Assembly (NCBI RefSeq): GCF_019599265.1
Contig: NZ_JAHZTC010000029.1
Location: forward strand, 1-43,547
Direction: 5' to 3'
Source of the DNA: Pontibacter sp. HSC-14F20
GTDB taxonomy: Bacteria > Bacteroidota > Bacteroidia > Cytophagales > Hymenobacteraceae
DNA length: 43,547 nt
The position numbers and the translations under genes are program-made. A model generated the notes under the pieces. It was not told the origin of the DNA. It did no database searches and saw nothing but the letters and a program-made list of their open reading frames with translations. This document shows, one piece after another, positions 17,200-25,525 of this stretch; position 1 is the first letter of the stretch, and the number at the start of each line of letters is the position of its first letter.

Positions 17200-17829
17200 T
17201 TATGCTTCCAGTACGAATTTTTCTTTCTGGCGTCTTACTTTCGGCAGTTTTACCAGCCAGTCGTTGGCGGTGTCGCGGTAACCAAGCGGCATCAGGGTAA
17301 CGCTTCTCAGGCCCTTTTCAGGCAGATTGAGCAGTTTGTCCAGCGCAGCGGCATCAAAACCCTCCATCGGGGTGGCGTCCACTTTTTCGGTGGCAGCAGC
17401 TACCAGTCCCACCCCAAAAGCGATGTATGCCTGGCGTGCAGCCCAGTTGAAATTCTGCTCCTGTGTATTGCCTTTGGCTGTACCTAACAAGGTGTTTTTA
17501 AAGTCCTGCAGGTTCTCGACAGGCATGTTGCGCTCTGAAGCCGTGTGCGAAATAAACTCGTCGATATGCGCAGGAGTCACATTGTCCCAGGCGGCGAATA
17601 CCAGCAGGTGAGAACTTTCCTCGATCTGCGGCTGATTGTAAGCAACCGACCTGATCTGCTTTTTCAGTTCTTCGTCCTCAATCAACAGCACCGAATAAGG
17701 CTGCAGACCCATCGAGGAAGGAGCGAGTCGAATGGCCTCCAAAATACGTTCTACTTTATCGGACGGCACACGCTGGCCGTTCATGCGTTTGGCGGCGTAA
17801 CGCCACTGCAAAGTTTCTAGGATATTCAT
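17200..17829 (-). CDS. NAD(P)H-dependent nitroreductase-family oxidoreductase
   Basis: FMN-binding reductase of 209 aa in the NfsB/YfkO-type nitroreductase family. It reduces quinones, nitro compounds or related electrophiles. Visible family blocks are RYAAKRMNG near the N-terminus, EAIRLAPSSMGLQPYSVLLIED (FMN contact region), NWAARQAYIAFGVGLVAAAT and the C-terminal GLRSVTLMPLGYRDTANDW. It is the first gene of a three-gene operon, divergent from an HxlR regulator with inverted repeats between them, an arrangement typical of quinone or aldehyde stress control. Confidence 0.88.
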   Translation of the reverse strand: MNILETLQWRYAAKRMNGQRVPSDKVERILEAIRLAPSSMGLQPYSVLLIEDEELKKQIRSVAYNQPQIEESSHLLVFAAWDNVTPAHIDEFISHTASERNMPVENLQDFKNTLLGTAKGNTQEQNFNWAARQAYIAFGVGLVAAATEKVDATPMEGFDAAALDKLLNLPEKGLRSVTLMPLGYRDTANDWLVKLPKVRRQKEKFVLEA

Positions 17830-17848
17830 GTCTATACAACAGTTAAAT

Positions 17849-17887
17849 ACTTAGTATCGTTTCAATACTAAGTTACTTTTGGTAACT
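17849..17887. promoter_or_regulatory. Inverted repeats between nitroreductase and hxlR: candidate operator
   Basis: Two adjacent inverted repeats overlap. ACTTAGTAT (17849-17857) pairs with ATACTAAGT (17865-17873) over a 7-bp spacer, and AGTTAC (17871-17876) pairs with GTAACT (17882-17887) over 5 bp. They lie 20-58 bp upstream of the nitroreductase start, downstream of its likely -7 element, and overlap the -33 of the hxlR promoter. This is a good place for an HxlR dimer to repress both directions. Confidence 0.65.
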
Positions 17888-17908
17888 CAAAGGTATTTGT
17901 TAAATTTG
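17878..17908 (+). promoter_or_regulatory. Bacteroidota-type promoter of the hxlR gene
   Basis: TTTG at 17878-17881 and TAAATTTG at 17901-17908 are separated by 19 bp, matching the -33/-7 consensus TTTG-N19-21-TANNTTTG. Transcription would start near 17915, giving a leader of about 30 nt. Confidence 0.6.
17888..17895 (-). promoter_or_regulatory. Candidate -7 element of the nitroreductase operon
   Basis: TACCTTTG on the minus strand fits TANNTTTG. The start site would be near 17881, placing the inverted repeats at 17849-17873 within the first transcribed bases. No strong -33 is visible. Confidence 0.45.
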
Positions 17909-17945
17909 TACCTGTCAAGCAGGCACTTTAGCCGCACCTAGTAAC

Positions 17946-18368
17946 ATGGAAGTAACTATAGTTGATAATCAGCGACTTGCAATCCAGAAAAAGATTGATA
18001 AAGTTTTGTGCAGCAAAGCAGATGTTACCTCCTGCTGCCCGGTAAAGGACATTCTGGCCCGCTTCGGAGACAAGTGGTCCATCTATACCATTCTCACGCT
18101 AGGGAAAGAGGAGATACTGCGCTTCAACGAACTGAAAAGCCAGATCAACGGCGTTTCGCAACGCATGCTCACTGTCACGCTCCGCTCGCTGGAAGAAGAC
18201 GGCCTGGTGAACAGACAGGTATATCCCGAAATTCCGCCCCGCGTAGAGTACAGCCTGACGCCGCTGGGGCAGGGCTTGCTGCTGCAACTCCTCCAACTCG
18301 CCGATTGGGCCAAGCTGAATATTGACCAGATACTGGCAGCGCGCGAAAAGTACGCGTACAAGGTATAG
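17946..18368 (+). CDS. HxlR-family transcriptional regulator
   Basis: Winged-helix regulator of 140 aa. Family features are the Cys-containing N-terminal segment before the first DNA-binding helix (CCPVKDILARFGDKWS), the recognition region FNELKSQINGVSQRMLTVTLRSL and the wing VNRQVYPEIPPRVEYSLTPLG. Cys22, Cys30 and Cys31 are placed like the sensing cysteines of HypR/YodB-type members, which detect disulfide stress or quinones by thiol chemistry. It is divergently transcribed from the nitroreductase / DsbA-like / LLM operon, so it probably represses that operon and itself. Confidence 0.92.
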   Translation: MEVTIVDNQRLAIQKKIDKVLCSKADVTSCCPVKDILARFGDKWSIYTILTLGKEEILRFNELKSQINGVSQRMLTVTLRSLEEDGLVNRQVYPEIPPRVEYSLTPLGQGLLLQLLQLADWAKLNIDQILAAREKYAYKV

Positions 18369-18397
18369 CTACCCGCTTGTAAGGTATAATGAATATT

Positions 18398-18432
18398 AAA
18401 AAGCCCGCCGTTTGAACAACAGCGGGCTTTTT
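18398..18432. terminator. Bidirectional terminator between hxlR and the MG2/plug gene
   Basis: The perfect arms AAAAAGCCCGC and GCGGGCTTTTT are separated by a 13-nt loop. A and T tails on each side serve both convergent genes. Confidence 0.85.
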
Positions 18433-18449
18433 AGCAGGTATAATTTCTA

Positions 18450-20918
18450 TTAAGGATTCGCTCTTCCCAGGCTCACATCAAAGGTAGTTATACCCCGGCC
18501 GGGCCTACCAGCGTCGGATATACCTTCCATGATCGCTCTGTAAGTTGTGTTGCGGTCGGCAGCGTAGAAGGAGACAGTTGCTTTACCTGCCGCATCCGTC
18601 TGCACGTTTGGGTTCCAGTACAGTGTTGTGCGCAGGTCGGGCTCGCGACTGGTGGGTGATTTGCCGTCGTAAGTTGGACTGTAGAATTCCCGTACCTTGC
18701 TATAGCCCTGTGCCCTGTGGATGATGATGTACTTGCCGGGCTCCACTTCCTGCATCGCCTCATTTCCCTGACGGGTATAAAGCGCAATCACACCTCCCGA
18801 AGCACGGCCACCGTACAGACTGGCGCTGGCCGGACCTTTCAGAATCTCGATGCGGCTAATATTGAACTGGTTCATATGTGAGGTGAAGCCCTCTTTGACA
18901 GGTAATCCGTCAATCAGATATAGCGGGGCGGTATTGCTGCCCCGGATGCGTACCCTGAAGTCACCTGGACCTGCGCGGTATACCTGAACACCTGCTACAC
19001 GTCCCTGCAAGGATTCTATCACATTGCCGGAAGGAGCAACCGGAAGCTCTTTCACATCAATCACAGCATCTGCTTCCCGGTGGAGTTTAAAGGGTTGTAC
19101 CATATCCGCTTCTCCCTGAATCTCTACATCTTTCAGTAAGATGCCTTTCAGCGTCAGTTCGGTGTTTACCTCGTCAGCCGCAGCCATTTCTACTTTGCTG
19201 GCCGTAAGCAGATCCGGGCTGGCACTGGCTACCAGTTCTGAAGTTTGTGGAACAGGTATAGCCGGAAACTTCGGCTGGAAATCCTGCTCGTCGATCTGCA
19301 CTTGCAAATGTTTGCGGCGGCCACGGGCATCGGTCCCCTGCACCACCATATCTATAGGTCCGGTAAAATCAAAACCTTCGAAAGCAAACCGTCCGTCTTT
19401 GTCAGTTTCAGTGGTGATGAAGGCCAGGTGCTGCCCTTTCAGGTATAGCAGCGCTTCGCCGCCCTTCACCGGTTTGCCTCTGTCGGTCAGCAAAGTACCG
19501 CGCACGGCAAGGTCTGTTTCCGGACTGTGCTTTAACGCAGGAAATCGACCCTTAGCGAGTTGTTGCCAGCCAAATCGACGCCAGCCCTGCGTCATCAGCA
19601 GGTATGAGAGAGCCTCTTGACGAGTCGCATCATCTTTTTCAAAATAGTAGGCCGGGTTCTGCACATAGCCGCGCAAGTCAGAGGTCAATAGCAGGTAGGC
19701 GTTGATGTTGAGTCCCTGCAATTCGGGCGTTACCAACTCATCGTCGGTGATGGCCAGCGAGAAGTCCGTAGATACCGGATTGCCTTGCTTGTCGCGGGCC
19801 AGTACCTGCATTGTCACACGCTCACGTCCCGCGTAGGTTTTCTTGTCAGTAGTCAGGCTGATGTTCAGGTTATCTTGTCGATCAATGAAAACCAGACGCT
19901 CTGCCAGTGGCTCACCATTGGACTTGGCCAAATTAAAGCGGGCTATACCTGTCGGGAAGTCCGCTTTGGCGATCTGCTTGCTGAAAGTCTGGCCTGCCTG
20001 CAGATTGATTTGCTCGGCGTACTGCACCGCATCGCGGCTTATACCTGTCAGCACCAGCGACTGCTGGCCGGAGGCATTACCTGTAACATTTACCTGAAGT
20101 TGATCCGGATTAGCAGTCTCGTTTACGCTTAGCACAAAACCCGCCGATTTTGCTTCCGGTAAGGTATACTCAGCTTTGCTACCATCTTCAAAAGTCACCC
20201 GGGCTGTGTAACGCTGGCCCTGCTGAGGTTGCAGCGCAAAGGCGCCCATACCTAGGTGAGTATCTTTAAAGTCGAACAGCTTCTGGTTTTGCGCATCATA
20301 CACAGCACCTGTCACGGCTGTGCCTGTTCCGTCAGGTTTGGTGGCTTTAAAGGCTACGCGGCTTTGCATCCCCTGCAGCAGATCACCACCCTCCGGGAAA
20401 AACTGCAAATCGATTCTCTGCGTGGTTTTAGCCTGTTTTTCTGCTGCCGCCTTTTCGCCTATGATGCTGATCTCTTTCCGGAAGAAATTCTCCTCACCGT
20501 AATTGCGCATCCACTGGGTATAGCCAGTCAGCGTGTACTGCCCCACAGGCAGATTAGCGGGCAAAATAATGTCGCCGTTAGCCTTGCCGTTTTCAGCTTT
20601 CAGTTTCAGATGCTGCACAGCTTCGTTGTTAGCATTTAACAAATCCACGTACAGCACACTACTTTTTGCAGTCGGCTGCAGACTGGCGGCATCTACAACA
20701 TAGCCTTTGAGCCAGATCTGCTGACCTGGCGTATAGCGTGGCTTGTCCAGGTGTATGTATACCTTTTCTGGGGCGTAAGTTGTGCGCCAGCTCGCCAGGT
20801 GCGTCTCCAGTTTCTGAAGCAGGTCCGTTTGCGGACTGACGAAGGCCAGTGACACAAATGCCAGTAAGAGCACCGGCAGCAGGTAAGCCCATTTTATTGT
20901 TGATTTATCTTCAGTCAT
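18450..20918 (-). CDS. MG2 (macroglobulin-like) and TonB-plug domain surface protein
   Basis: Exported protein of about 822 aa from the ATG at 20918, which has a good GGAGGGA ribosome-binding site; an earlier in-frame ATG is less likely. An N-terminal hydrophobic signal/anchor (about 9-30) is followed by an MG2 domain (KVYIHLDKPRYTPGQQIWLKGYV), several beta-rich domains, and a C-terminal TonB-dependent receptor plug (about 655-755, with SLQGRVAGVQVYRAG, IRGSNTAPLYLIDGLPV and RIEILKGPASASLYG). There is no 22-strand barrel after the plug. This combination recurs in Bacteroidota and is annotated as a TonB plug domain-containing protein of unknown role, perhaps in envelope substrate capture. Confidence 0.85.
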   Translation of the reverse strand: MTEDKSTIKWAYLLPVLLLAFVSLAFVSPQTDLLQKLETHLASWRTTYAPEKVYIHLDKPRYTPGQQIWLKGYVVDAASLQPTAKSSVLYVDLLNANNEAVQHLKLKAENGKANGDIILPANLPVGQYTLTGYTQWMRNYGEENFFRKEISIIGEKAAAEKQAKTTQRIDLQFFPEGGDLLQGMQSRVAFKATKPDGTGTAVTGAVYDAQNQKLFDFKDTHLGMGAFALQPQQGQRYTARVTFEDGSKAEYTLPEAKSAGFVLSVNETANPDQLQVNVTGNASGQQSLVLTGISRDAVQYAEQINLQAGQTFSKQIAKADFPTGIARFNLAKSNGEPLAERLVFIDRQDNLNISLTTDKKTYAGRERVTMQVLARDKQGNPVSTDFSLAITDDELVTPELQGLNINAYLLLTSDLRGYVQNPAYYFEKDDATRQEALSYLLMTQGWRRFGWQQLAKGRFPALKHSPETDLAVRGTLLTDRGKPVKGGEALLYLKGQHLAFITTETDKDGRFAFEGFDFTGPIDMVVQGTDARGRRKHLQVQIDEQDFQPKFPAIPVPQTSELVASASPDLLTASKVEMAAADEVNTELTLKGILLKDVEIQGEADMVQPFKLHREADAVIDVKELPVAPSGNVIESLQGRVAGVQVYRAGPGDFRVRIRGSNTAPLYLIDGLPVKEGFTSHMNQFNISRIEILKGPASASLYGGRASGGVIALYTRQGNEAMQEVEPGKYIIIHRAQGYSKVREFYSPTYDGKSPTSREPDLRTTLYWNPNVQTDAAGKATVSFYAADRNTTYRAIMEGISDAGRPGRGITTFDVSLGRANP

Positions 20919-21024
20919 ATCTCCCTCCATTTCTAAAACATCTCTACTATTAGAAACAAAAACGAGTGCAAAAATCATTCCTTAGACCGGCGTACCCGTG
21001 ACTGTAATGGAAGAATGTGCTCCG

Positions 21025-22161
21025 CTAAAGCAGCAGCGAATCGATGCGGTTGGCTTGGACCATGTTCTCGCAACCTGACCAACTGAAAATGGTGAAGCGG
21101 CCGTCCTGGGAAGCAACTAGGGCAATTGCATCGCGCTGGTCATGCACGAACTGGGCCGCTGATAAATGTCGCGTGCCACCGCTCAGCGCCGGCTGGTCTA
21201 TGGTGGCCTCACCGCCAACGACAGGTTCTGTCAGAATCAGCTTGTCTACCGGATTGTTACCTCGTTTGCGGTTAATTTTGGCACCGAAGCCATAGAGCTC
21301 ATACCTGTCACTGATGATGGTGGCTCCGTCCACAGCTGTGAATCCGGCCATCGCGTCAATCGCCCGTTTCATTTCATCCTGCCAGCGCAGGTCCTTATCG
21401 TCTTTCCGGAGCATCAATTTTGCCAATTCAGAGTAGGCGGGCCCTACAGCATACCGCATCGGGTGGCGGATCGATTGGCGCCATTCTTCCGAACCGGCAG
21501 GAACAACCAGCAGGATGCCCCCTTTCTGATGCGAGCGCATCGACACTGCCAATTGCACGAGCACATTCAGTGACTTATTCCAGACGCTCAGCGAACTGAA
21601 GCCCAGAAGGGAGTACAACAGATCGGGACAGTCGGGGAGGTGCACACTTTTTTCATTTACTATCTTCACCTGATCCCCGGTAAGCACGGCCACGTTCACA
21701 AATTTTCCAAAGCCATCCTGCCGGCGGTGCTTGATCACCAGCAAACCCGGCTCTGACACATCGAGCACAAAGCAAAAGTTGGGAATGCTGCGTGTCATGC
21801 CCCAGATGTGCAGATAGTCTCCTTCGTACCACACGCCCAGGTGAATGCCCGGCCGCTCCACACCCGGTCCGATCTTGGTGAGTACCGCAGGAGAGAGGGT
21901 CAGGTGATGCTCAAACAGCAGCGGCTGCTCACACTGTTCGGGTGGCAGAAAGGCAAGCGATATTTTTGGTGACTGTCCTTCTTCCCGCCGCAGGCTCGCC
22001 CAGAAGGCAGCGTCGATCATGGTTTCGATGATGCGGGCCGGGGGGATGGTCGCCAGATTGGTATCGTTAAGTGCTTTGGCCGCTTCTATCTGGCTGGAAA
22101 AATGGTTTTCTACGATCTGGGCTACTTCACGGGCGGCCTTGTATGTCGATTTACCGATCAT
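21025..22161 (-). CDS. DACNV-type putative sensor with DisA-like nucleotide-binding domain
   Basis: 378-aa cytoplasmic protein with no signal peptide. The C-terminal part (about 205-365) resembles the diadenylate cyclase (DisA_N) fold: a DGA motif at 278-280 (AVDGATIIS), FGAKI shortly after, and GGTRHLSAAQF at 328-338 in place of the catalytic GxRHRxA loop, then DAIALVASQDGRFTIF. The N-terminal part (about 1-200) matches the style of the DACNV sensor region often found with it. In known cyclases these two loops bind ATP. Here the third residue of RHR is Leu, so it may be a cyclase of altered activity or a nucleotide sensor. It is monocistronic. Confidence 0.75.
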   Translation of the reverse strand: MIGKSTYKAAREVAQIVENHFSSQIEAAKALNDTNLATIPPARIIETMIDAAFWASLRREEGQSPKISLAFLPPEQCEQPLLFEHHLTLSPAVLTKIGPGVERPGIHLGVWYEGDYLHIWGMTRSIPNFCFVLDVSEPGLLVIKHRRQDGFGKFVNVAVLTGDQVKIVNEKSVHLPDCPDLLYSLLGFSSLSVWNKSLNVLVQLAVSMRSHQKGGILLVVPAGSEEWRQSIRHPMRYAVGPAYSELAKLMLRKDDKDLRWQDEMKRAIDAMAGFTAVDGATIISDRYELYGFGAKINRKRGNNPVDKLILTEPVVGGEATIDQPALSGGTRHLSAAQFVHDQRDAIALVASQDGRFTIFSWSGCENMVQANRIDSLLL

Positions 22162-22305
22162 CTTTGTCTTCGGGTTTTCAGGTATAGACGGCAGTACGAA
22201 GGCACGAAATATTGTTGCACTGCCATAAATTTTTTATACGGTGTTCTGCACAAAAACTTACAAATGCTTTTTTTGCTGATAGTTATCGGAGAAACCGCTA
22301 TAGCT

Positions 22306-22350
22306 AAAAACAGTACAGCCGTTGCAGAAAGTCTGCAGCGGCTGTACTTT
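22306..22350 (-). terminator. Terminator of the M28 peptidase gene
   Basis: A 16-bp stem (22313-22328 with 22332-22347, one G-T wobble) has a 3-nt loop and a run of T on the minus strand (plus A at 22306-22310). It lies 34 bp past the peptidase stop. Confidence 0.85.
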
Positions 22351-22383
22351 AAAATATCAGGTATAAACCTGTGTAGTTAAGCC

Positions 22384-23982
22384 TTAGTCGAGACCACCTT
22401 TGCGGGTTGCTGGTCTTGCCTGTGGCCAGGCCATTTGCTCGCCTGTACGTGGGTTAACCGGCATTATGCTACGCTCACGTGATACGAGTTCCGGCTCTTC
22501 GCTGGCCATGTATGCCAGAATAGCCGTCAGAATAACGTTGCTGCGCACATCATCGAACACCACTTTGTCGTAGGTGTCGCGGTTGGTGTGCCAGGTATAA
22601 TTGCCATAAGACCAGCTCAGAGAGCTCAGCATAAAGGCAGGAATATTGTGCGGAATGAAAGAAGCATGGTCAGAACCGCCGCCGCCCGGGAAACCAGGGT
22701 AAGAGGTCTGAATGTCTTTCGTGATTTCACGCGGTACTGCGTTCAGCCAGCGGCCCATGTAATCATAAGAGTTCAGGAAACCCTGACCAGAGATGTTGGC
22801 CACGCGACCTGTACCGTTGTCCTGGTTGAAAACAGCCTGTGTCTTCTTCACAATTTCCGGGTTATCTTCCACGAAAGCGCGCGAACCGTTCAGGCCCTGC
22901 TCTTCGCTTCCCCAGTGACCTACCAGGATGGTACGTTTCGGATTCGGGTATACCTGCTTCAGAATGCGCATTACTTCCATCATCAGGATCGTGCCGGTGC
23001 CGTTATCTGTAGCACCTGTACCGCCATCCCATGAGTCAAAGTGAGCTGACAGGATCACGTACTCATCCGGCTTCTCAGAGCCTTTGATCTCAGCGATGGT
23101 ATTGAACGTAGGAACCGGCTTCTTGGCATGTTTCGACTCGGCTACTACTTTAATGCGTGGCTTGCTGCCGTTCTCGGCCAGACGGTATAGCATACCGTAG
23201 TCCTCGAGGGCGATATCAACTGTAGGGATTTTCTTGGTATAAGCGCTGAATACTTTGTTCACGCCAAAACCTTGTGACCAGTTTGACATCACGATACCAG
23301 CGGCACCAGCCTGCTCAAGAGCAACAGGCAGCGTGCGGGCGTTTTTGCCGGTAGCGGCAATGCGCTTGCGGTACGCTTCGTTGTGCTCGTCACGCACTTT
23401 CTTCATTTTCTCGAAAGACTCCTCTGTAGCAAACTCTTTCCAGTTGTATTCCGGGCGGCCACTTGGCTGGTTCATCGAGATCATGACCATTTTGCCTTTC
23501 ACACTTGGCAACCAACGCTGGAAAGCAAGTGAGTCAGCAAAGTCAGGCATGGTGATCACTTCAGCTGTTACACCTTTAGAAGGAGTAGCCGGGCTCCAGG
23601 CCAGCTGCATGCCTTCAATTGATTTTACACGTGGGTGCACCATGTCAATGTGCGTAATACCGCGCTCCCAGCCACGCCACTCGCCGTAGTTTTGGTTGCG
23701 GGCATCAATTCCCCAGCTCTTGTACTTGTTTACAGCCCAGTCTCCGGCCTGCTGCATTTGCGGAGTGCCTACCAATCTTGGTCCGATACCGTCCATCAGT
23801 TCGTGGCCCAGTTTCTCGAGCTGCGAGTTTTCAGTGGCCATCTTGATGATGTTCTGGATAACAGGGTCCTGAGGTTTCTGTGCCTGCTGTTGCTGTTGTG
23901 GTCGCTGCGCCAGGGTGACATGGCCCACGCTGCCCGTCAGCATCAACGCCAGCGCTAAAATGCGAATAGGGTTTTTCTTCAT
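22384..23982 (-). CDS. Secreted M28-family metallopeptidase
   Basis: Zinc aminopeptidase/carboxypeptidase of 532 aa with a signal peptide (1 to about 25, cleavage near LAQ|RP) followed by a Gln-rich linker. The di-zinc site is complete: His314-Phe-Asp316 in SAHFDSWDGG, bridging Asp326 (TDNGTG), the catalytic pair Glu360-Glu361 (GSEEQGLNGS), Asp388 and His439 (GGSDHASF). A PA-like insert (about 130-290) lies before the catalytic domain, as in many M28 enzymes of this size. It is probably periplasmic or extracellular and degrades peptides. Monocistronic, with its own terminator. Confidence 0.93.
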   Translation of the reverse strand: MKKNPIRILALALMLTGSVGHVTLAQRPQQQQQAQKPQDPVIQNIIKMATENSQLEKLGHELMDGIGPRLVGTPQMQQAGDWAVNKYKSWGIDARNQNYGEWRGWERGITHIDMVHPRVKSIEGMQLAWSPATPSKGVTAEVITMPDFADSLAFQRWLPSVKGKMVMISMNQPSGRPEYNWKEFATEESFEKMKKVRDEHNEAYRKRIAATGKNARTLPVALEQAGAAGIVMSNWSQGFGVNKVFSAYTKKIPTVDIALEDYGMLYRLAENGSKPRIKVVAESKHAKKPVPTFNTIAEIKGSEKPDEYVILSAHFDSWDGGTGATDNGTGTILMMEVMRILKQVYPNPKRTILVGHWGSEEQGLNGSRAFVEDNPEIVKKTQAVFNQDNGTGRVANISGQGFLNSYDYMGRWLNAVPREITKDIQTSYPGFPGGGGSDHASFIPHNIPAFMLSSLSWSYGNYTWHTNRDTYDKVVFDDVRSNVILTAILAYMASEEPELVSRERSIMPVNPRTGEQMAWPQARPATRKGGLD

Positions 23983-24138
23983 GGTTAAGATTAAAGAATG
24001 GATTGTTTGTATGAAATGTTAAGGGTATGCCCGCTCAAGATAGTAAATTTGTGTTAGTTATGCCGAAAGTGCTATATAGACTTTTGAATGCCGCTTTGGT
24101 TTAATAGCCGATAAAATTTTAAGGTATAGGGGTTGTCT

Positions 24139-24708
24139 TCACCCCAGATCAAAGTTTTCCACTTCTGCAACAGCCCCCGGTATAAAGGCTTTCAGCCGGA
24201 TATTCCCAATCCGCACACGCACCAGCCGCAGCGTCGGAAAGCCCACGGCAGCGGTCATTTTGCGAACCTGCCGGTTTTTACCTTCCGAAATGGTGATGGA
24301 TACCCAACTGGTCGGACCGTGACGGTCGTCGCGGATGCGGCGGCTCCGTTCTGGGAAATCGGGTGCATCTTCCAGGCGAAAAGCGGTGCAGGGGCGGGTG
24401 CCGTATTGTTCACCATACAAGCCGATCGCGACGCCTTCCTGCATTTGCGCAATGGCTTCGTCGGTGATCAGGCCGTCTACCTGCGCGTAATATTCCTTCT
24501 CCACATGCCGGCCGCGGACCAGTTCACTCGTTTTGCCGTCAGTGGTGAGCAGGAGCAGGCCCTCGCTGGCTTCGTCGAGCCGACCGATGGCCATGGTGCC
24601 GGCCGGGAAGTCGTGCAAATCGCCGAGAAGCTTTTTCTTTTTCTTGTCCGTGACGAACTGGCTGATGTAGCCGTAAGGTTTGTGCAAAATAAAATGCCGG
24701 TGCTGCAT
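24139..24708 (-). CDS. rluE: Pseudouridine synthase, RluE-like
   Basis: RNA-modifying enzyme of 189 aa in the RsuA/RluB/E/F group. It converts uridine to pseudouridine in rRNA. The catalytic Asp45 is in the motif AIGRLDEASEGLLLLT. HKPYGYISQF at the N-terminus and the C-terminal ISEGKNRQVRKMTAAVGFPTLRLVRVRIG are typical. There is no N-terminal S4 domain and the length fits RluE, which modifies 23S rRNA in E. coli. The exact target here is inferred from that similarity. Confidence 0.88.
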   Translation of the reverse strand: MQHRHFILHKPYGYISQFVTDKKKKKLLGDLHDFPAGTMAIGRLDEASEGLLLLTTDGKTSELVRGRHVEKEYYAQVDGLITDEAIAQMQEGVAIGLYGEQYGTRPCTAFRLEDAPDFPERSRRIRDDRHGPTSWVSITISEGKNRQVRKMTAAVGFPTLRLVRVRIGNIRLKAFIPGAVAEVENFDLG

Positions 24709-25081
24709 GCAGGCGAAGGTATAAAATCAGGTATAGAATTGGCCGCAAGATAGACAAAACCCCTGAATTTATCGGCAGGCACCAGAAAGGGAGCAGCTAG
24801 CTTCCCGTAATAGGATAAACATAAGACGAGCCCTGCCTGGGAACAGACCACTGCTATACCTTGTTCATTCTAACACGGGACTAGTGACAGCCCGCACAAC
24901 CGCTTCCGCGTATAGAAGTTAAAAAAAGCCGGTCAGGTTTTGCCAGAAACACGTGCAGAAAGGAAATAAACCGGCTATACTTGGTACTTCCTGGTTACAT
25001 GCGTTTTGCCGGCACTTGATTACATCAATTTATTTTGCTTCTTTACATAGTAATTGAGCATTTAACTTTATCAATACGAAG
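24709..25081. other. Divergent intergenic region between rluE and the TelA operon
   Basis: 373 bp without a gene. It contains several GGTATA/TATACC words (24720-24862) and a long-range inverted repeat AGCCGGT...ACCGGCT around 24930-24980. A promoter for the TelA operon should lie in the AT-rich part near 25020-25070, but I could not match a full consensus. Confidence 0.4.
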
Positions 25082-25516
25082 GTGATTTTTTGGATATTCT
25101 TAATAGCAGCTTTATTGGGTTACATCGTGGGGCATTATGTTATGCCGAACCGGAAACTGCGCAAGGCCCTGCAGGATGTGCGCACGCAATGTGCCGCCGC
25201 GCTTGAGGAAGGCAACAAGGGCGTGTATAAAACGATCGTGAACGACAACGGCAAATCCTCTGAGCTGGTGGTAGAAGTGCGTGAACTGGCCATTACCAAG
25301 ACCGGGCAGGTGAAGGTGGAATACGTGAGCGCACAGTACCGCAACCCGGATTTCAGGACAAAGAAAGGGGAAGCCCTGCTGAATGAAGTGCGCGACCTGT
25401 TGGGCGAGTACCTGCCCCTCAACGACATTGAGTGGTATGAAACCACCGACCGGCACGAGAACATCAAAAAGTACTTAAACTCATTAGACCTAATCAACCA
25501 CAACCTTTTCAGGTAA
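25082..25516 (+). CDS. Small membrane-anchored protein, first gene of the TelA operon
   Basis: I do not recognise a named family. The 144-aa product starts at a GTG. It has one N-terminal transmembrane segment (about 2-18) and then a short basic stretch (PNRKLRKA) that would orient the rest to the cytoplasm. The soluble part (about 30-144) is mixed alpha/beta and charged, with TGQVKVEYVSAQYRNPDF. It ends 9 bp before the TelA gene and is followed by two more genes with touching ends, so it is likely to be a partner of TelA at the membrane. Confidence 0.75.
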   Translation: MIFWIFLIAALLGYIVGHYVMPNRKLRKALQDVRTQCAAALEEGNKGVYKTIVNDNGKSSELVVEVRELAITKTGQVKVEYVSAQYRNPDFRTKKGEALLNEVRDLLGEYLPLNDIEWYETTDRHENIKKYLNSLDLINHNLFR

Positions 25517-25525
25517 TAAAACAAG

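Noticed and set aside
24133..24753. 206-codon plus-strand frame over the RluE-like gene
   Set aside because: It is the antisense shadow of a clear pseudouridine synthase.
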